Shown: positions 45,800-59,294, counted from the first letter of the stretch. The stretch: DNA of 64,000 nucleotides from Steinernema hermaphroditum (GCA_030435675.1 CM059625.1:17732001-17796000), one strand, 5' to 3'. Translations and numbers: made by a program. The notes: generated by a model not told the origin, from the sequence alone.

Positions 45800-48700
45800 A
45801 GAATCGTGTGAACTGAGCAATAGAAATAGAAGGAGATCGGCGAGATCATCATCAGATCCGAGGAACTCTTGAAAAAAAAGACTTTAGGAACGCGAGACCT
45901 GTGATGTGTATCCTCCCACATGCTGTCAAAAGTGAACACAAAGTAAAATAAATGGTGTGAGGTGATATTGAAGATGGTTCGCCGTACAGTGACGTGTAGG
46001 GTACTAATTCCTTTGATTCCGCTAAAATTTCCGCTAGGCGAGGTCTGTAGTGATAGTGAGCTGTAGTGACCTGCGTATGTCTTCAAATAACAACTTCAAA
46101 ACTACACGAAATTTGATTTTCAATTGAATTTTACGTCATATTAATGGGTATACCGTTGCTTACCTAACCGAGTAGTAACTCGACACCAAATGTTAGAACG
46201 CTTCAGATCATGCTTTCACAACATAGACCACAATTGTTTGCTTAACTCATAGCGCGTCATAACCTACGCATGACCTCAACCTTTTAAACGCCATATTTAT
46301 TGTCGATGTTTTTTTAACATATCTTCGTGCTTCTCCTATTGTTACTCATACTCATACCAGAATTTCTCGGAATTTCTGTTCTTCCCTGTTTCAAAACTGT
46401 TTCAAAATCACTATTACTAACATATCACTAGTCACCGCAACAACTGACGGTAATAGTGATTCACCGGACATTTTCCCCTTTTCCCGTCATATCTGTTATT
46501 CACTTCACAAAGCGGTACCATTGGGAATTGCTCAGGCGGCAATCCAGTTCGATCACTTGTGCCTCTGTTACAGCGCGATTAACTGCAAGTTTTGATCGCA
46601 AAGAAAGAGGCTGATGGACGACTGGCCCTGGCAACTGACGCCCTATGCCCTCTTTTTGGTTTTCTGATCTTTAAAGAATTTACCGAAGGACCGTGACGAA
46701 ACCTGTTGTCAACTTTGATATTCTGCTTTATGAGAGTGCTACTGTAATCGGAAACATTAGAATTAATTGATAATGCCGTGCTTTTGGAAAGTGATCGGAG
46801 GCAACAAAAAGTCGCTTACTGAGAAGATGCGCCTGGCGCACCCGCACGCGTATAGTCAATCGTCTGCTGTAGATCCCGGGCAAAGAGGGAGAAAGGGCCG
46901 CAAGTCGGCGAGGAGAACGCCCCCACTCTCGATCCCGCATCTCACCGTCGGTCCGTCTGTAACGAACAAGATCTTTCTTTACATCTCTCCCTTTCCTCCG
47001 ACTGCCACCCAATCTCTCCAGATCTTCCGAACTCTGCGCCGCCTCACCTCGCTCCGATGATCCGCGTTCACCCGCCTCTTGAGCTGTCGCGATCCACGAA
47101 AGATTCTCCGAGTTTCCCTCGTTCCAACTGTTTAAGTTCGGGCCTTTACACCTAAGGAGGGAGACCAATCGATAGAGATAAACCTAACTCTTTTTCTGCA
47201 CCTCTCTGCCTGTCAGATGTGTCTAAATGGATTTGTTTGCGCGCGGGCGAACGCCTCCACTTAACGGCTAATTTGCATACTGTCGGAAGTCCCCTGGAGC
47301 TGTCCATAAGTAAGGCAACAAACCGCCATATTTCTTATTATTTAAGACACTTATGTCTCAAGATTTTCTCCCTTTAAAATCTTGCATGCGCGCACGTGTG
47401 TATGCTTCTTACGATTTGTGATCTAGTTTGAGATCCCCTCGAGTGAGTGCGAGCGACGGGAGTGTCTTCTTGTTCTTCTGTGTTTTTGTTTGCTGCGTTC
47501 GGCAGCAAGCGCACCACTCATTTAGATCGGGACTTGTCAAATCGCGCATGACAGAAAACATTTTTTTTGACAATTTTCATGTTGATTTCCCTCGCCAGAG
47601 CCAAGTGACCGCCACCAACTGAGGGGCGGATTGTGTTTGGATACAATTTGCGCGCGCACTAAGAGTTGAGTTTGCTTTTTTCATCAAACCGCCTGTTAAC
47701 CCAATCGTTTTTACACACTTCTGTAACCCGATGCCCTTTGACTGCTGACAAGCGCGTGCCTGTTTCGCGCATTCGAGTACTTCTAGCGGATGTCGTCACT
47801 GTTCATCAAAGGGAGGGAAGCGGCAGAACCATCCTGTTCTGGCACGGCATAGATTCTTTGCATTCCGTTATGAGTTTGGTGAAATTTAAATCCATCGGGA
47901 ACATGATACGTACAGCATAAAGCACTGTATCTTCAACGTTGACGTTCTGCTATACACACAGTTATCACGAAATTCACAAAATAATAATAATGCTCGGAAA
48001 GCGAAATTCACATTGACCCGTCGACTCTCATACATTGATTTTGTGCACTTCCGGTATTCTTAATATTTGCATAAGTCCCATAATGCTCCCGAGTCAAAAC
48101 TATTTTGTCTTACATTTGGATCGTTATGACTATGAGAAGCAACAATACTATTGATGCGTCCAGGCTTTGTGTCGTTGCCCACCAAAACGTGACGCATGTG
48201 GTATTGTGATCCATAGGTACTCATTGCTACCTAGTTTTTGGTTTTCGGATAATGTTGATCAAGAAAGAAACAACTGGGAACCCTTTTATGTATATTATCT
48301 GTTCATTATGATAGACAATGAACATACATAGATACTACGTTATCAGTGCTCCGGTGATTTTAGATCATCAAAAGAAGCTCCAACGTTTTGAGCTAGAACT
48401 CCAGACAATAAATTTCTGTTGGCAAGCTGCTGACGGCGATTATGAACATCCGTTCCTGAACTTAATGACCTTTAAAAACACCCTCGAAACATTTTCTCGA
48501 TCAGATTTCATCACAGTCAGCTTGAGCTTTTCTACGCCATTTGCTATAAATCATTGGCGATGCTGTAACGGCAGTAACTGCTGTCACCTCTGAATCCAAC
48601 TTGCTGTTCATCATATGACTCGACTCCGTTCAGCGTCACTTCATTTCATCCCTCCCTGACTCACCGACGTCCAGGGTGCCCCCGGACAAACCCGGCTGAT

Positions 48701-48836
48701 TTTTTTGTTTTCGATGATGAGATTTTCTGAAAATAACAGGTCACCATCGATTTTGGTTGTTCGCGAAATGCATCCCCGATCTTTTTCTCGATCGCTGTTT
48801 TTCATTCATTTCATTCATTCAGATTCCAGTGGCGGC
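45800..48836. other. Long 5' region of the NUAK kinase gene, no supported exon
   Basis: A CT-rich patch at 46850-47060 and a minus-strand frame over it (46728-47168) are the main features. The frame is arginine/serine-rich low-complexity sequence and probably not coding. A T-rich tract ending TTCATTCATTCAG directly before 48824 is a good 3' splice site. An upstream non-coding exon or a spliced leader may therefore join here. Confidence 0.4.
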
Positions 48837-51800
48837 ATGACGATCGGAGGTGCCAGCTCAGGCAGCCGATCGAGCAGAGTAGGCCGTTTCAGTCAGTCGA
48901 AGATCAGACATGGCAGTAGTTCAACTGGAGGTGGGACTTCCACGTTAGGTGAGTCTTTTAAAGAGTTCTTAAAGTGATACTAAGCACACGGTGCTCACAT
49001 GCAATTTTCATCAAGACAATGACGACGTTTAACGGCTGTTGATCTGTAATTCGAGGTTCGCGGACAGGTGTGGAGAGAAAAATAGAAATCAGTGCTTTGC
49101 ATCCTCTTCTTATGGGAATTCCTGTGAAAGCCAATTCCGAAACAGCAATGGAGAAGACAGATTCTTTTTGTAATAACGTTTTGTAACATCTGCGTACGAA
49201 TCACAAACATCGCGTGGAGGTATGCCTTTAGGCACATCGCAACCCTACTAAAAAGTGCTGATGAATACGCTAACAAAGGGAACGGAAGCAGAAAACCAAG
49301 TGGTTATATGTAGTTGCCTTGGCTTTGACGTTAGTTGGAACTGCTAGTTCTTGAACCTGACTTCCATGCTGACTTTAATGCTGACTAGAACAGACTTGGA
49401 AAAAATGAGTGTATCTGTAAGGTTGGTAAGTTGAAAATGCACCATTTTTGATTCGCGTCTATTTTCGCACTGTGTGATCCTTGGATCAGATGGAATAGTG
49501 CGTTCGTATGGGCGATTGGTTGACTTTCCAGTCGGTACGCTCCGATGCCCCACCTGCATGCCCTCCGCTTTCTTTGAATCCTTTTATATTCATGGTCCGC
49601 GAAGCACCACCTGGGCATCCGAAACACCGAACCTTCGACAACCTCTCCGAGGGACTATTTATTTGAAAGGCGGTATGCTGTCTTAGCTGCGCATACAGCA
49701 GGAGCTTAGCTTCCAAGCGCACACGCTGATCTCTTCCTGCAATGTCACAGTGAGAACAAATTCCAAGAAGATAAAAAATTTGCCCATAAAGCACTTGACC
49801 CGAAAGTAGTTAAACTTTTTGTTGATTTAACAAACTCCAGCTGGGGGTGTACAGACAACATGGACGGCCAGCTAGGGTGCTTCAATGCCATAGTGGCTGA
49901 TGCTCCGATGCCTTTGGCTACAAGTGGAAATCGGGAACTCCGATTTCTCACGACTCTCCGAGCCCTTGATCCGCCATCGCAACTCATTGACCCCTGCTTT
50001 TATTTGTATTTCTAAGTAAAAATCTTTTCCTTTATTTTTCGTGACTCTTGAGTTCAAGGGGGTTCTAGCCATATGATCCCCAGAACTACTTGAGGGTATG
50101 GATAAGGAAGAGAAGTCAACTATTGTGCTGCGGTCAGAACCAGGTTGAAAAGTAATGCTGCACTGTCTTATATGCGATATTATAGAAGCACGGGGCTGAA
50201 ACGTATTTATAGGATAGAGCAATCTCTCAGCTATAGTTTGCGACTAACATCTAGAAAAACCTCGTTCTCTTATTCAAGATAAGGCAAGAACTAGTAACTG
50301 GCTTTGGGATTTCAGCAGATCCAGCAGGAGCATGAATGTTTGATATTTTTGATTGCACACAAAACTGCTGCTCATCTTCAGCTGGGACTCAGGTACTTGT
50401 TATGCATGTAGGTCTCCCACAGCTCTATCGGGTACCTACTTGTGCGGTACTGTCGGAAACATCAACGAATAAATTGAGCCAAAGTTTGCAATGAGGTCAA
50501 AAACGGACAAAATGGAACTTTTCGACCCGGAATCTCTCCTGTTCTGCAGTGAAATGGCCAGACTTCTCGCCAGAAAGTGTACAGAGGCTGAGCACTTAAA
50601 TGGTGAATACACCCATTGAAATCTGTGCCTTTGCAACAATAAGGATTCATTTTTAAAAATGGTGCATTTTCAACTTACCAACCCAATAGAAGCAACGGCT
50701 GTGCAAAAGTAACGCAAGTTACACATCCCATTTTTTTTTTTGATAACTCAGTTAACATCTCGCACTTTTGAAGAATGATTATATATGGTTTGTTATTGAG
50801 AAAACCAAAGTTTGTACATTTCTGTCATAAATAAAATTGCCTAAACTGATGAATTCCATAATCGATGCAGTACTCGTTAAGAAGTATTGCGATTCAAAGG
50901 CCCTATCAATGCAGGCCACAGTCAAATGTATTTTATTGGTCTTTTATAGTTAAATTGAAGTTATTTGTCACAACAACAAATCTCCCCTTCCCAGTATTTT
51001 CAGAAGTCGTCAATGAGATATCACGAGTGTAGTTTGAAGAACAGGCTTGTAACTCTAATAGTTGTAGATGGACTGATTTTACTGCTGATTGTGTTAAAGT
51101 CTACTCTTCCAGGAGGACATCCCATGAACGGCCCAGACCCAGGCTCGCCGATAAAACGTGACATCAAGCACCGTTTTGAGATCACCAAGAAGCTTGGCTC
51201 CGGAACCTATGGAAAAGTATCTCTCGCCTATGATCACAAAACAGATCGCGAGGTAAGTTCCTCATTGTCGCGTCAGCGTCGATTTCCAACGCAATTTTTC
51301 TCATCTTAACAGGTGGCTGTAAAACTGATCAAGAAAAGTGCGATCGAGAACAAACAAGATCTTGTGCGAATCCGGCGAGAAATACGCATCATGAGCGCAT
51401 TACATCATCCAAATATTATTCAAATTTATGAAGGTACTGTATTCTTAGATAACGATTAAAAAAGGAATGGTTTGAGTGTTCGAAAATAAGGACAAAATCA
51501 TCTTGGTTATGGAGTATGCTTGTGGTGGTGAACTCTATGATTACGTGAGCACTCATGGATCCCTTCCGGAAGCCGAGGCTCGTCGGATATTCCGCCAGAT
51601 CACCTCGGCCATTCTCTACTGTCACAAGCACAAGGTTGCCCATCGTGATTTGAAGCTGGAAAATATTTTGCTGGATGGCCGCAATAATGCGAAAATTGCC
51701 GACTTTGGTCTCTCAAACTACTTCTCGGAGAAGAACCTGCTGAACACGTTCTGCGGTAGTCCTCTATATGCGTCACCAGAGATCATCAATGGAACACCGT

Positions 51801-54800
51801 ACCGTGGTCCAGAGGTAGGCAAAACAAATTACCTAGTAATACAATAGTAATATGCCTTCTAAACATAATAAAATCGAATGATCAACCTCAAACCATTATA
51901 CAAAACAAATCCGAACCAATTACTGCATCTAAGTAAAAACTGATTAATGGCTCTTTCACAAGGTGCCCTTACCGGCGCCGGCAAACCGGCGAGAAAGGCG
52001 TTTCGATTTTTTACGTTCACATGCGACCACCGGCGCCGTCACCGGCACAGTCGCAGGTGACGGCGCCGGTGGCAACGTGAACACAAAACGGTGCCGGTGC
52101 CGGAGACGGCGCCGGTGCCGTCCCGCCGATGTTCAATTGCCACGGATTTATACTAACAAGTGCACTATCTTTGACAGCCACAAACAAACCTGCTCTCGCG
52201 CATGATTGCGCCTGTCTACGTCACAGATTGATTCTTATTCTTAGAAAAAATTTCTATTGATGAATAACAGCTTTTTAAATGTTCTTCTTCATTTGATTCA
52301 TCACCATGTTGAGCAAATAACCCCACAAGTTCAGGTTGACTGTTGGAGCTTGGGTATTTTATTGTATACACTTGTATACGGGTCCATGCCATTCGACGGA
52401 CGAGACTTCAATCGAATGGTGCGTCAAATCAAGCGAGGTGCTTACTTTGAGCCGGACACACCTTCAAGTAAGGGTCGTTCACAGAACAGTCCGCAATGTA
52501 TGCGAACAATTTAGCTGCGTCTATGTTGATCAGAAGTATGCTACGTGTAAATCCGGATCGCCGAGCCGATATTGATGATATCGCAAGTCATTGGTGGCTG
52601 AATTTAGAAGAGAACATGCCCGTCATTCAAGAACTACCGGAAAATCAAATTACTGATCATACGCCGTTGACAGAGCGTGAAGAGACTATGGTGGTCCAGG
52701 ATCTTGCCAACGAAACTGATGTCTTCATGGAGTTTGGTCACTTAAGTTCCAACACGAGGCATGAACAACGAATTCTTTTCTATATGTCATAATAAATATA
52801 GGCAAAAGATCGAAGAGTTCCGCCGCCGACGGCAGGAAGCTGAGGAATACAACGAAAACTCGCCGGTCAAGTTGCCAAAGCTGCAGAAAAATGAGAGCGG
52901 AAAGCCTGAGATGACGTCAAAGGAGAAGAGCCTGCGCGGCGTGACTGACGAACAAAAGTCGCCTCCTAAACCCATTCAAGTCAACGTACCGGTACCATCC
53001 ACCGAAACCCTAGTGAAGGATACATTCAACGATCCACTCGAACGCCTACGACAGCTAGAGTCGCGTCTTGGACGCAGGGGAAGTACCGAGACAAAAGAGC
53101 CTCATGAGAAGAAGCCTATTGAGTATGAAGGTGCCAAAAGAAGACCGCCTCGGGATAGTCCGAGCACTTCCGGTCAATTCTCGTCGATTTACGCAACTGA
53201 AGAGTAAGTTCGGGCGAGGGTTTAATTCCTTTCGATGGAGTTACGCCAGAAATTAGAACCTAAACTTAGATTTTGTTTGGTATATTACAGTGATTTTAGG
53301 CCAGTTCCTTCCAAAAAACCGGCATTCGTTCCACTCTCCGAACGCGCCGAAGCAGTGCCTCCACCCAGACGTCCTTCTCTCAACTCGACTCCTCAAAACT
53401 GGAAGATGGAGACAGACTCGCTGAATGTTCTTATGAACCAGGTTTAGTTTACTTACTAAATGCATGAAGGCCAAGCTTCCTTTTTAGGTTCTTGAACAAA
53501 TGGAAAGTGGCCCAGTCAGCATGAACCTCGTCGCAAGAATCCAGGCGCATCCCTATTATAATCAACGTCCAATGGTTAAGGAGTTGCTTGAATCGATTCT
53601 TGCGGCTCAACCTCCTTCCGTTCAAAAGCAAGCTTCCAAGATCATTCAACAGCAATCGCAAGAAATCGTTCGTCGCCAGATTTCGAACCACAAAATGCAC
53701 AAGGAAGTCGTAGACGCACGGATGAATGAAACAGTCAATAGAACAAAGTACCAAGTGCCGGAGCTTCCAACGAAAGTCGATAGCAAAATGTTTCAAAAGA
53801 ATGTCTTGGAGGAACGACAGTGGCATAGTGTGGAAGTGGGATTCGAAACCGACGAGGAATCGGAATCCGCCCCTGAATCGGTCCAGAGACCAAAATCAAT
53901 GGCTAGCGCAACAACTGCTGCAAGCATTGTAAGTAGTGTTTAGAGCTGAATCATAAGACTACCGTAAGAGCCACTCCAAAAATATCCCAATTTAGGATGA
54001 GGAAGCTACCGACGAAGACATTACTCACTCAATTCTAAGCGAAAAACGATCTCTCAAGTCAAATCTGAAAATTTCAAAGTCCGAAGGAGAGATCGTAGAC
54101 GAAGAAACTGAAGATGACGAAGATGAAGAGGAAGAAGAAGAAGAGGAAGATGAAGCGACCGAAGAAGAGTACGATAGTGAGATTGAGGAACTAGCCGACG
54201 AAGTGGAGCAGGTCGCTCAAGTCGAACCTTCCGCGCCGAAAATTGTTACCCATGAAAGTGAAAGTGTACACGCCGAAGAGCCCACTGAGGTTTCTGGACA
54301 GCACTTGGCGGTCTTCGACCGAGGTCTTGTAAAAAGACAGAGTAAGGGTAAATATCAGGTAATCGCCATAATGAGATCGTATCACAACTGACGGATTTGC
54401 TCCAGCACAACCAAGTACAGCTGTACGGCCGTGGAGTGTCCACTGAAGCCGACAGTCCCCAGTTCGCTCGTCGCTTTATCGGTGGACCTCAACCGTTACC
54501 CGAGCAATCTCCTATTCTTTTTGATAAGGTATACGCAAATAGAAGATCAGCTGTATTAAGGAAATTTAGGCGAAAAAATATATAATGAGCTATCCGAATA
54601 AAACCGGTGAAAGCGACGACGAAACGGACCCTCGTTCGAGCAAGAAGAAACAGCAGTGGCTCAAGAGTCAAGATCCAGACGTGATGGGATCCAGCCTTGA
54701 AAACCCATCACACTCCGCAACTCCGACACCAAGCCAGCGTGGATCTGTAGGAGCTCCTCGCACACCACCACATTTCGACCAAGCTGTGGATCAGAGAATA

Positions 54801-57800
54801 AAAACAAATGACCAGAAGGCAGAATCAGAGGAAGAGCACAGCGAAGAGGAGGAGCAAAGTGAAGAAGAAGAGGAGGAGGAAGAAGAAGAGGAGGAGGAAG
54901 AGGAAATAATTGTCGGTGCTTCAAACCCCATCGCCCCAACAACGCCTTACAAAAGCGGAGGTATTTTGGGAATTCGGACAATTAGTAACGGTAAGATTTT
55001 ATTGCCTGATTTCAAGCAGAAAAACACTGAGATTTTGGCTAGTATGCTAAAGTTTGCAATTGTTTTTCCCAAATTGTTGTACCTCACTGTAAACGTACTT
55101 ATTCTGACGCATTACTATATGTATCTCAATGCTTATAAGGCACTATTTTCAGATTCAACGCCCAAACAAATCGTGCACTCTTCAACTACCAAGCCATATA
55201 CCTCGCCAGCTCTTGCCAATAATTCACAACACGCTCAGCACCTTCATCCCGTTGTCATGCACTCACTCTCTTCCGGATACGGCTCGCAAGGTTCTCAGGC
55301 CACATCAAATGCGTCCCAGATTAGCTCGGTCGAATCAAAAAGGTACGAAAATGCTCGTAAATGGCTAACGGCTTGGTTAGTATGGGCTTGTAACAGCATC
55401 TTACAAATAGCATATGGCATACTTCGTAGAGTACCACATTAATAAATATAATTAATGTCGTGTGCTTCGTGAAAAAAACGAAACTGTGTTTAGTAGCGAA
55501 AGCACAGAAAACGGCGCTGGAATGCAGCGCTGGGAAACAGCAGCCGCATACATCAGAAGGAAAAATCGAGAGCGGCGACAACGGAATCGAACGATCGGTA
55601 CACTCGAAGAGGCTTTCCGGTACTTTGTTTTGAGTTTTCTTAGCTTTCGACTAACATCTCAATTTCCCCGGAACATTATAGCATAAAGAACATTGTGGTT
55701 TAGAATAAATGAGCTGCGAAAGGAACACGAACAGGAGCAACTTCAGCAGCAGCAGATGCAACAACCTTCTTCGCCGTCCTACGAAGGTACACAGTTGAAA
55801 TGGGATTCAATTACTGGTTTCAAATCGATTTTGCAGACCGAAAGGATCCATTAGACTACTATCATCAGCAAAGAGATCCCCGGGATTTATCTAGTAAGCG
55901 TAGCGTGAATAGTGGAACAGACAACATTCCTTATCGGTTTTGACCAGATTTTAATGCTAATGCTGTATAATGTGCTGTCAAAACAGTGCATTTTAGCTTG
56001 ACGTGCACTGATAATGAAATGCATAATAACAAATGCTTAACATTAACAAGCATATTCCCAGGGATCGGGATCGGATCAAGTGTGGGTGGGTACACAAGCA
56101 GCTACGGACGATCACGTTACGAGGATATCCACTATCGAAGAGCGGCATATGATCAAGCGAAGTCAGGATCGAATATTCACCAAATTGTAGGGAGAATTGA
56201 ATATCTAGCCTCTTATTGTATGGCTTTAGACCCAATCTTATCTCTATCCAGACCGGTCCCATCGAAAATCCTATCACGAGCTCAGCCCAACTGATCGATC
56301 CCATGAAGAAGAGAGAATGTCTTCCCCAGTATACGGTGGATATGACCATCTGCGACATCCCAGATTAGCGAACGGAAGAAGCGAAGAGGAGGTGGGCGGA
56401 AATGTACGAAACAGATGACTGTCTAACGTTCAGTCTCTCCAGAGTTGGGCTAATGAACCGCGCCGATTTGAGGTGTACCAAACACGAGCTGAACGGGCTG
56501 CTGAGAAAAACACGACAAGTGCCAATCATCCACCGTACAGAACAGGAAGCTCATGGCTCACAGGAGAGCGTCCTCTAAGTGCTTTCATCCCGGGCGCCTA
56601 CAAATCCCGTTACGATGATAACTTTTCCTACCGGCGATCAGCTTACGACGTCGAACGGCCAGGTAACACAATTTTCCCAAACTTCGATATTCTTGAGGTC
56701 CGTTCAGTAACCCCAAGTGCCGATTATGGTTCAAACAGCGCCAGTTCTCCATATCAAACGACTGTCCCACCTCAACCAGAAAGACCACAGAAGGAAACTT
56801 TACTTTCGCGCTTCCGTCCGGTTACTCGCCGTGTAGCTTCGGCTTTCATGGACGGAGATCGCAAGAACAGAGCGCGATCGCAATCGACAGATCGAAAACA
56901 CCAGAGTCGCGATGAATCCGACTACCATGGTAGCTCTTCTCTTATCAGTTGAACAATCGAAACTTGAACAACAATGGGTGCTAGGAATTAGGGTGCTTAT
57001 CTGAATTGGCTACATGCATTTTCGGATTTTGCGCTGACTAAAATAATGCCCTTTCAAAGAAGATATTTCAAAACCACTGAAATGAAGATTTTTCTATGAA
57101 CAAACACAGCACAATATTTAAAATATATGCTAAATGGTGTCTGTGCAGCTCACCTGCACAATCGTCTAATGACGCCCGAGATGGCTAGCAGCGACCGCGA
57201 ATACAACTATGTCAACTACTACGACTCCGGAGCGGCTCGTGGCTCTCAGCCTCGTGAACCAGACACGAGTATAACACCAACTCGTGGAATTCTAAAGAAT
57301 AAGCAGGTAAATTACAGAAAAAAACCAATAATCATTAACCACTCCAGAGCATCGAGCTAGAACCACGACCGAAAGAAATTCCATCTCAACCAACATCACA
57401 TGGTAAGATTGCCAAACTGAACCTCCATTAACATATCACCTTCCCACTTTTCCGCTCTTTCTATCTCCTATCGTTTCCCTTCTTTGAGGCGTTAAATACA
57501 TGATCGGTCGCTTGCGTCGACATCTGTCATCCGAGAAAAGTGTGAGTCCGGCACCGTCGCGCTCTCGTGCGGCAATGCGGTTTGGCTCCACCGGGCCGCC
57601 AACAATCAACTACACCTCCACGAGCTTTGATGAAGGTTCGCTAAATAACAGCAGTTTCTCCTCGCTAACAAGCACGCCACCAATCATCTGATGAAGATAA
57701 CACAAACATGTTAAGGTGGCCGACAAGCTGTTCCCGCTGACCTGTTCGAAAATGCCCCGAAAAAGAGAAGTCTTTTGTCCATGGCGCGCCGAAGAACAAG

Positions 57801-58328
57801 CGAACTAAGAATGGGTCCTGACGGCGCAATTGTTACGAATGGGTACTGTGAAAACATATATCAGTAATTATCAAATAATTTCAGTTATTTGGACGACGAC
57901 TACAAACGGCCCCGATCCCCAATAGAAAAGATTAAATCCCTCTTTAGGAAGAGTAAGGACAACATTACAGTAGCCGCAGCGAACCCGAAACAGAACGGCA
58001 GCCACGACTACGGCTATTCATCAGCTGGAGCAAGCAGTCGGTATGTGAAGTTCCGTGACAAGATAAAGAACCTTATTGTTCAGATTCAGTACCACTGACA
58101 AGGTCTTTGGCAGCTATCCCTCCTCTACTCAAACCACTCGAGATCCTGGCCTCTCTTCTCAATACAGGAAATACACTGGAGGTATGCATGATGAATTTAT
58201 TAAGAATTTATAATATTCTTTTCTGTCAAGGAACTTCTGGATACAATCGCTTCAACTACTCAAGTGGAGCACCCTCCAGTGGCGAACGACCACTGCGACA
58301 TTGGTACGATGATCCCCATCTCTACTAG
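48837..58328 (+). CDS. unc-82: NUAK/ARK5-type AMPK-related Ser/Thr kinase, UNC-82 orthologue, 26 exons, about 1,695 aa
   Basis: Exons: 48837-48948, 51113-51252, 51313-51433, 51477-51814, 52335-52467, 52515-52758, 52802-53203, 53291-53441, 53488-53928, 53996-54358, 54406-54528, 54570-54990, 55153-55342, 55494-55619, 55704-55786, 55837-55893, 56062-56217 (end uncertain), 56252-56391, 56434-56947, 57149-57306, 57348-57402, 57489-57635, 57716-57842, 57885-58040, 58090-58181, 58231-58328. All join in frame. Kinase domain (about residues 55-312): [31 protein letters not shown] and the LKB1-type T-loop [16 protein letters not shown], then [24 protein letters not shown]-like. The long tail has two Glu-rich tracts (54107-54165, 54825-54907) and a C-terminal [12 protein letters not shown] block. 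C. elegans UNC-82 organises muscle thick filaments and M-lines. Intron 6 has a GC donor. Confidence 0.93.
49419..50686. mobile_element. MITE with TTGGGTTGGTAAG termini (copy 3, about 1.27 kb) in unc-82 intron 1
   Basis: The right terminus, read inward, is TTGGGTTGGTAAGTTGAAAA followed by TGCACCATTTTT. The left terminus is the same apart from changes in the first bases (AAGGTTGGTAAGTTGAAAAT). TA follows the right end at 50687-50688 and precedes the left end. It has no intact long frame. It matches the degraded copy at 32465-33380 across its length. Confidence 0.8.
51962..52128. repeat. GC-rich palindromic insertion in unc-82 intron 4
   Basis: The 520-bp intron 51815-52334 contains a hairpin. 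Left arm CGTTCAC...CACCGGCGCCGTCACC (52014-52043) pairs with GGTGACGGCGCCGGTG...CGTGAAC (about 52056-52081). It is flanked by further copies of the unit ACCGGCGCCG. It stands out sharply from the AT-rich intron. It starts GGTGCC, like the foldback elements, but I saw no target duplication. Confidence 0.6.
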
Positions 58329-58854
58329 TGCTAAAACAAATGTGTACACCTTTTCTCCGGTCGTTAATCACTTCTCAAAATTCTTCTTTTTTTTTGCCAT
58401 TATGTCCCTCTTCATTTTGTTGTCCCCATCTCCAAGTTTAGTGCGCATCAGCTCTCCGAGATTGCTCATTGTAAATTCGCCTATTTTAGTACATTGTAAA
58501 CTGGTATTGCTCATGTTACGCGTGAATTAAAGTGAGTGAATGTTTTTCTCGGAAATTATGTTTCTTTGAGAGTGGTTAGCCTCTAGTCGGCTTGCTGGAA
58601 TGTAACGTTTGAACAGATTTTATCGATTCACGTTATTTCATAATTTATATATTTGCAATAAAGTCAGTTATGGCACGGTTGGAAATTTAAACCACAAAAT
58701 TCAAACCGGTGGTTCCTCGCTGCGGTTCAATGTATGCAGCTCCTATGCTATAACGCGTAAAAAGGTTGAATCGGGTGGGAAATTGGTAATACCTTCAAAC
58801 GCAGTCTGAGTCACATATATTTCGAGTGCACAGAACCCCGAGCAATATTTACTT

Positions 58855-59290
58855 TTGCGTAATACCTTCAAATGCTGTCTCTCTGAGGCTCTCTGAGCCG
58901 AATGATTGAGTGAGCGGTCGTTCTTGGCAGTCGTTGGTGGCCCAATGATGGCCCCGGCTCCTAGAAGGCCTGGAACATCAGGGAGCTGTAGTTCCACCGT
59001 CTTGCCAAGAAGACCGTCACAACCGCCCGACTCGCGTTGCAACTCCGACGTCTGCGCTGCCAGCTGAACGTGGGATCCCGTACCGTCCGCTGCGACTGGA
59101 TTCAACCTCTTCGCCACTTCAACGCCCGCGCACACTAATGGGACTACTGATCGTTATTCTCGAATACCGTCGCCAGTCGAAGCCAGAATGAAATCAGCGA
59201 CTACGGTGTGATTTGTGTCTTTTTGTGCATATATGACGTCTCGCAAGGCGCAAGCCTTTGATACGAGAAGATAAACTCGTAAACTGCGCA
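58855..59290 (-). repeat. Family A repeat downstream of unc-82, inverted
   Basis: On the minus strand it begins TTTACGAGTTTATCTTCTCG and AAGGCTTGCGCCTTGCGAGA. It continues through GCAGCGCAGACGTCGGAGTT and GACGGTGGAACTACAGCTCC, collinear with 45105-45790. Confidence 0.7.
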
Positions 59291-59294
59291 CGAG

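Noticed and set aside
45304..45820. Overlapping 80-132 residue frames in the GC-rich repeat
   Set aside because: Frames overlap on both strands and are not preserved in the other repeat copies.
46728..47168. 146-residue minus-strand frame upstream of unc-82
   Set aside because: Low-complexity Arg/Ser/Glu composition from a CT-rich tract, with no splice partners or motif.
54661..54981. Antisense frame with proline/leucine runs
   Set aside because: Shadow of the Glu-rich tract of unc-82.
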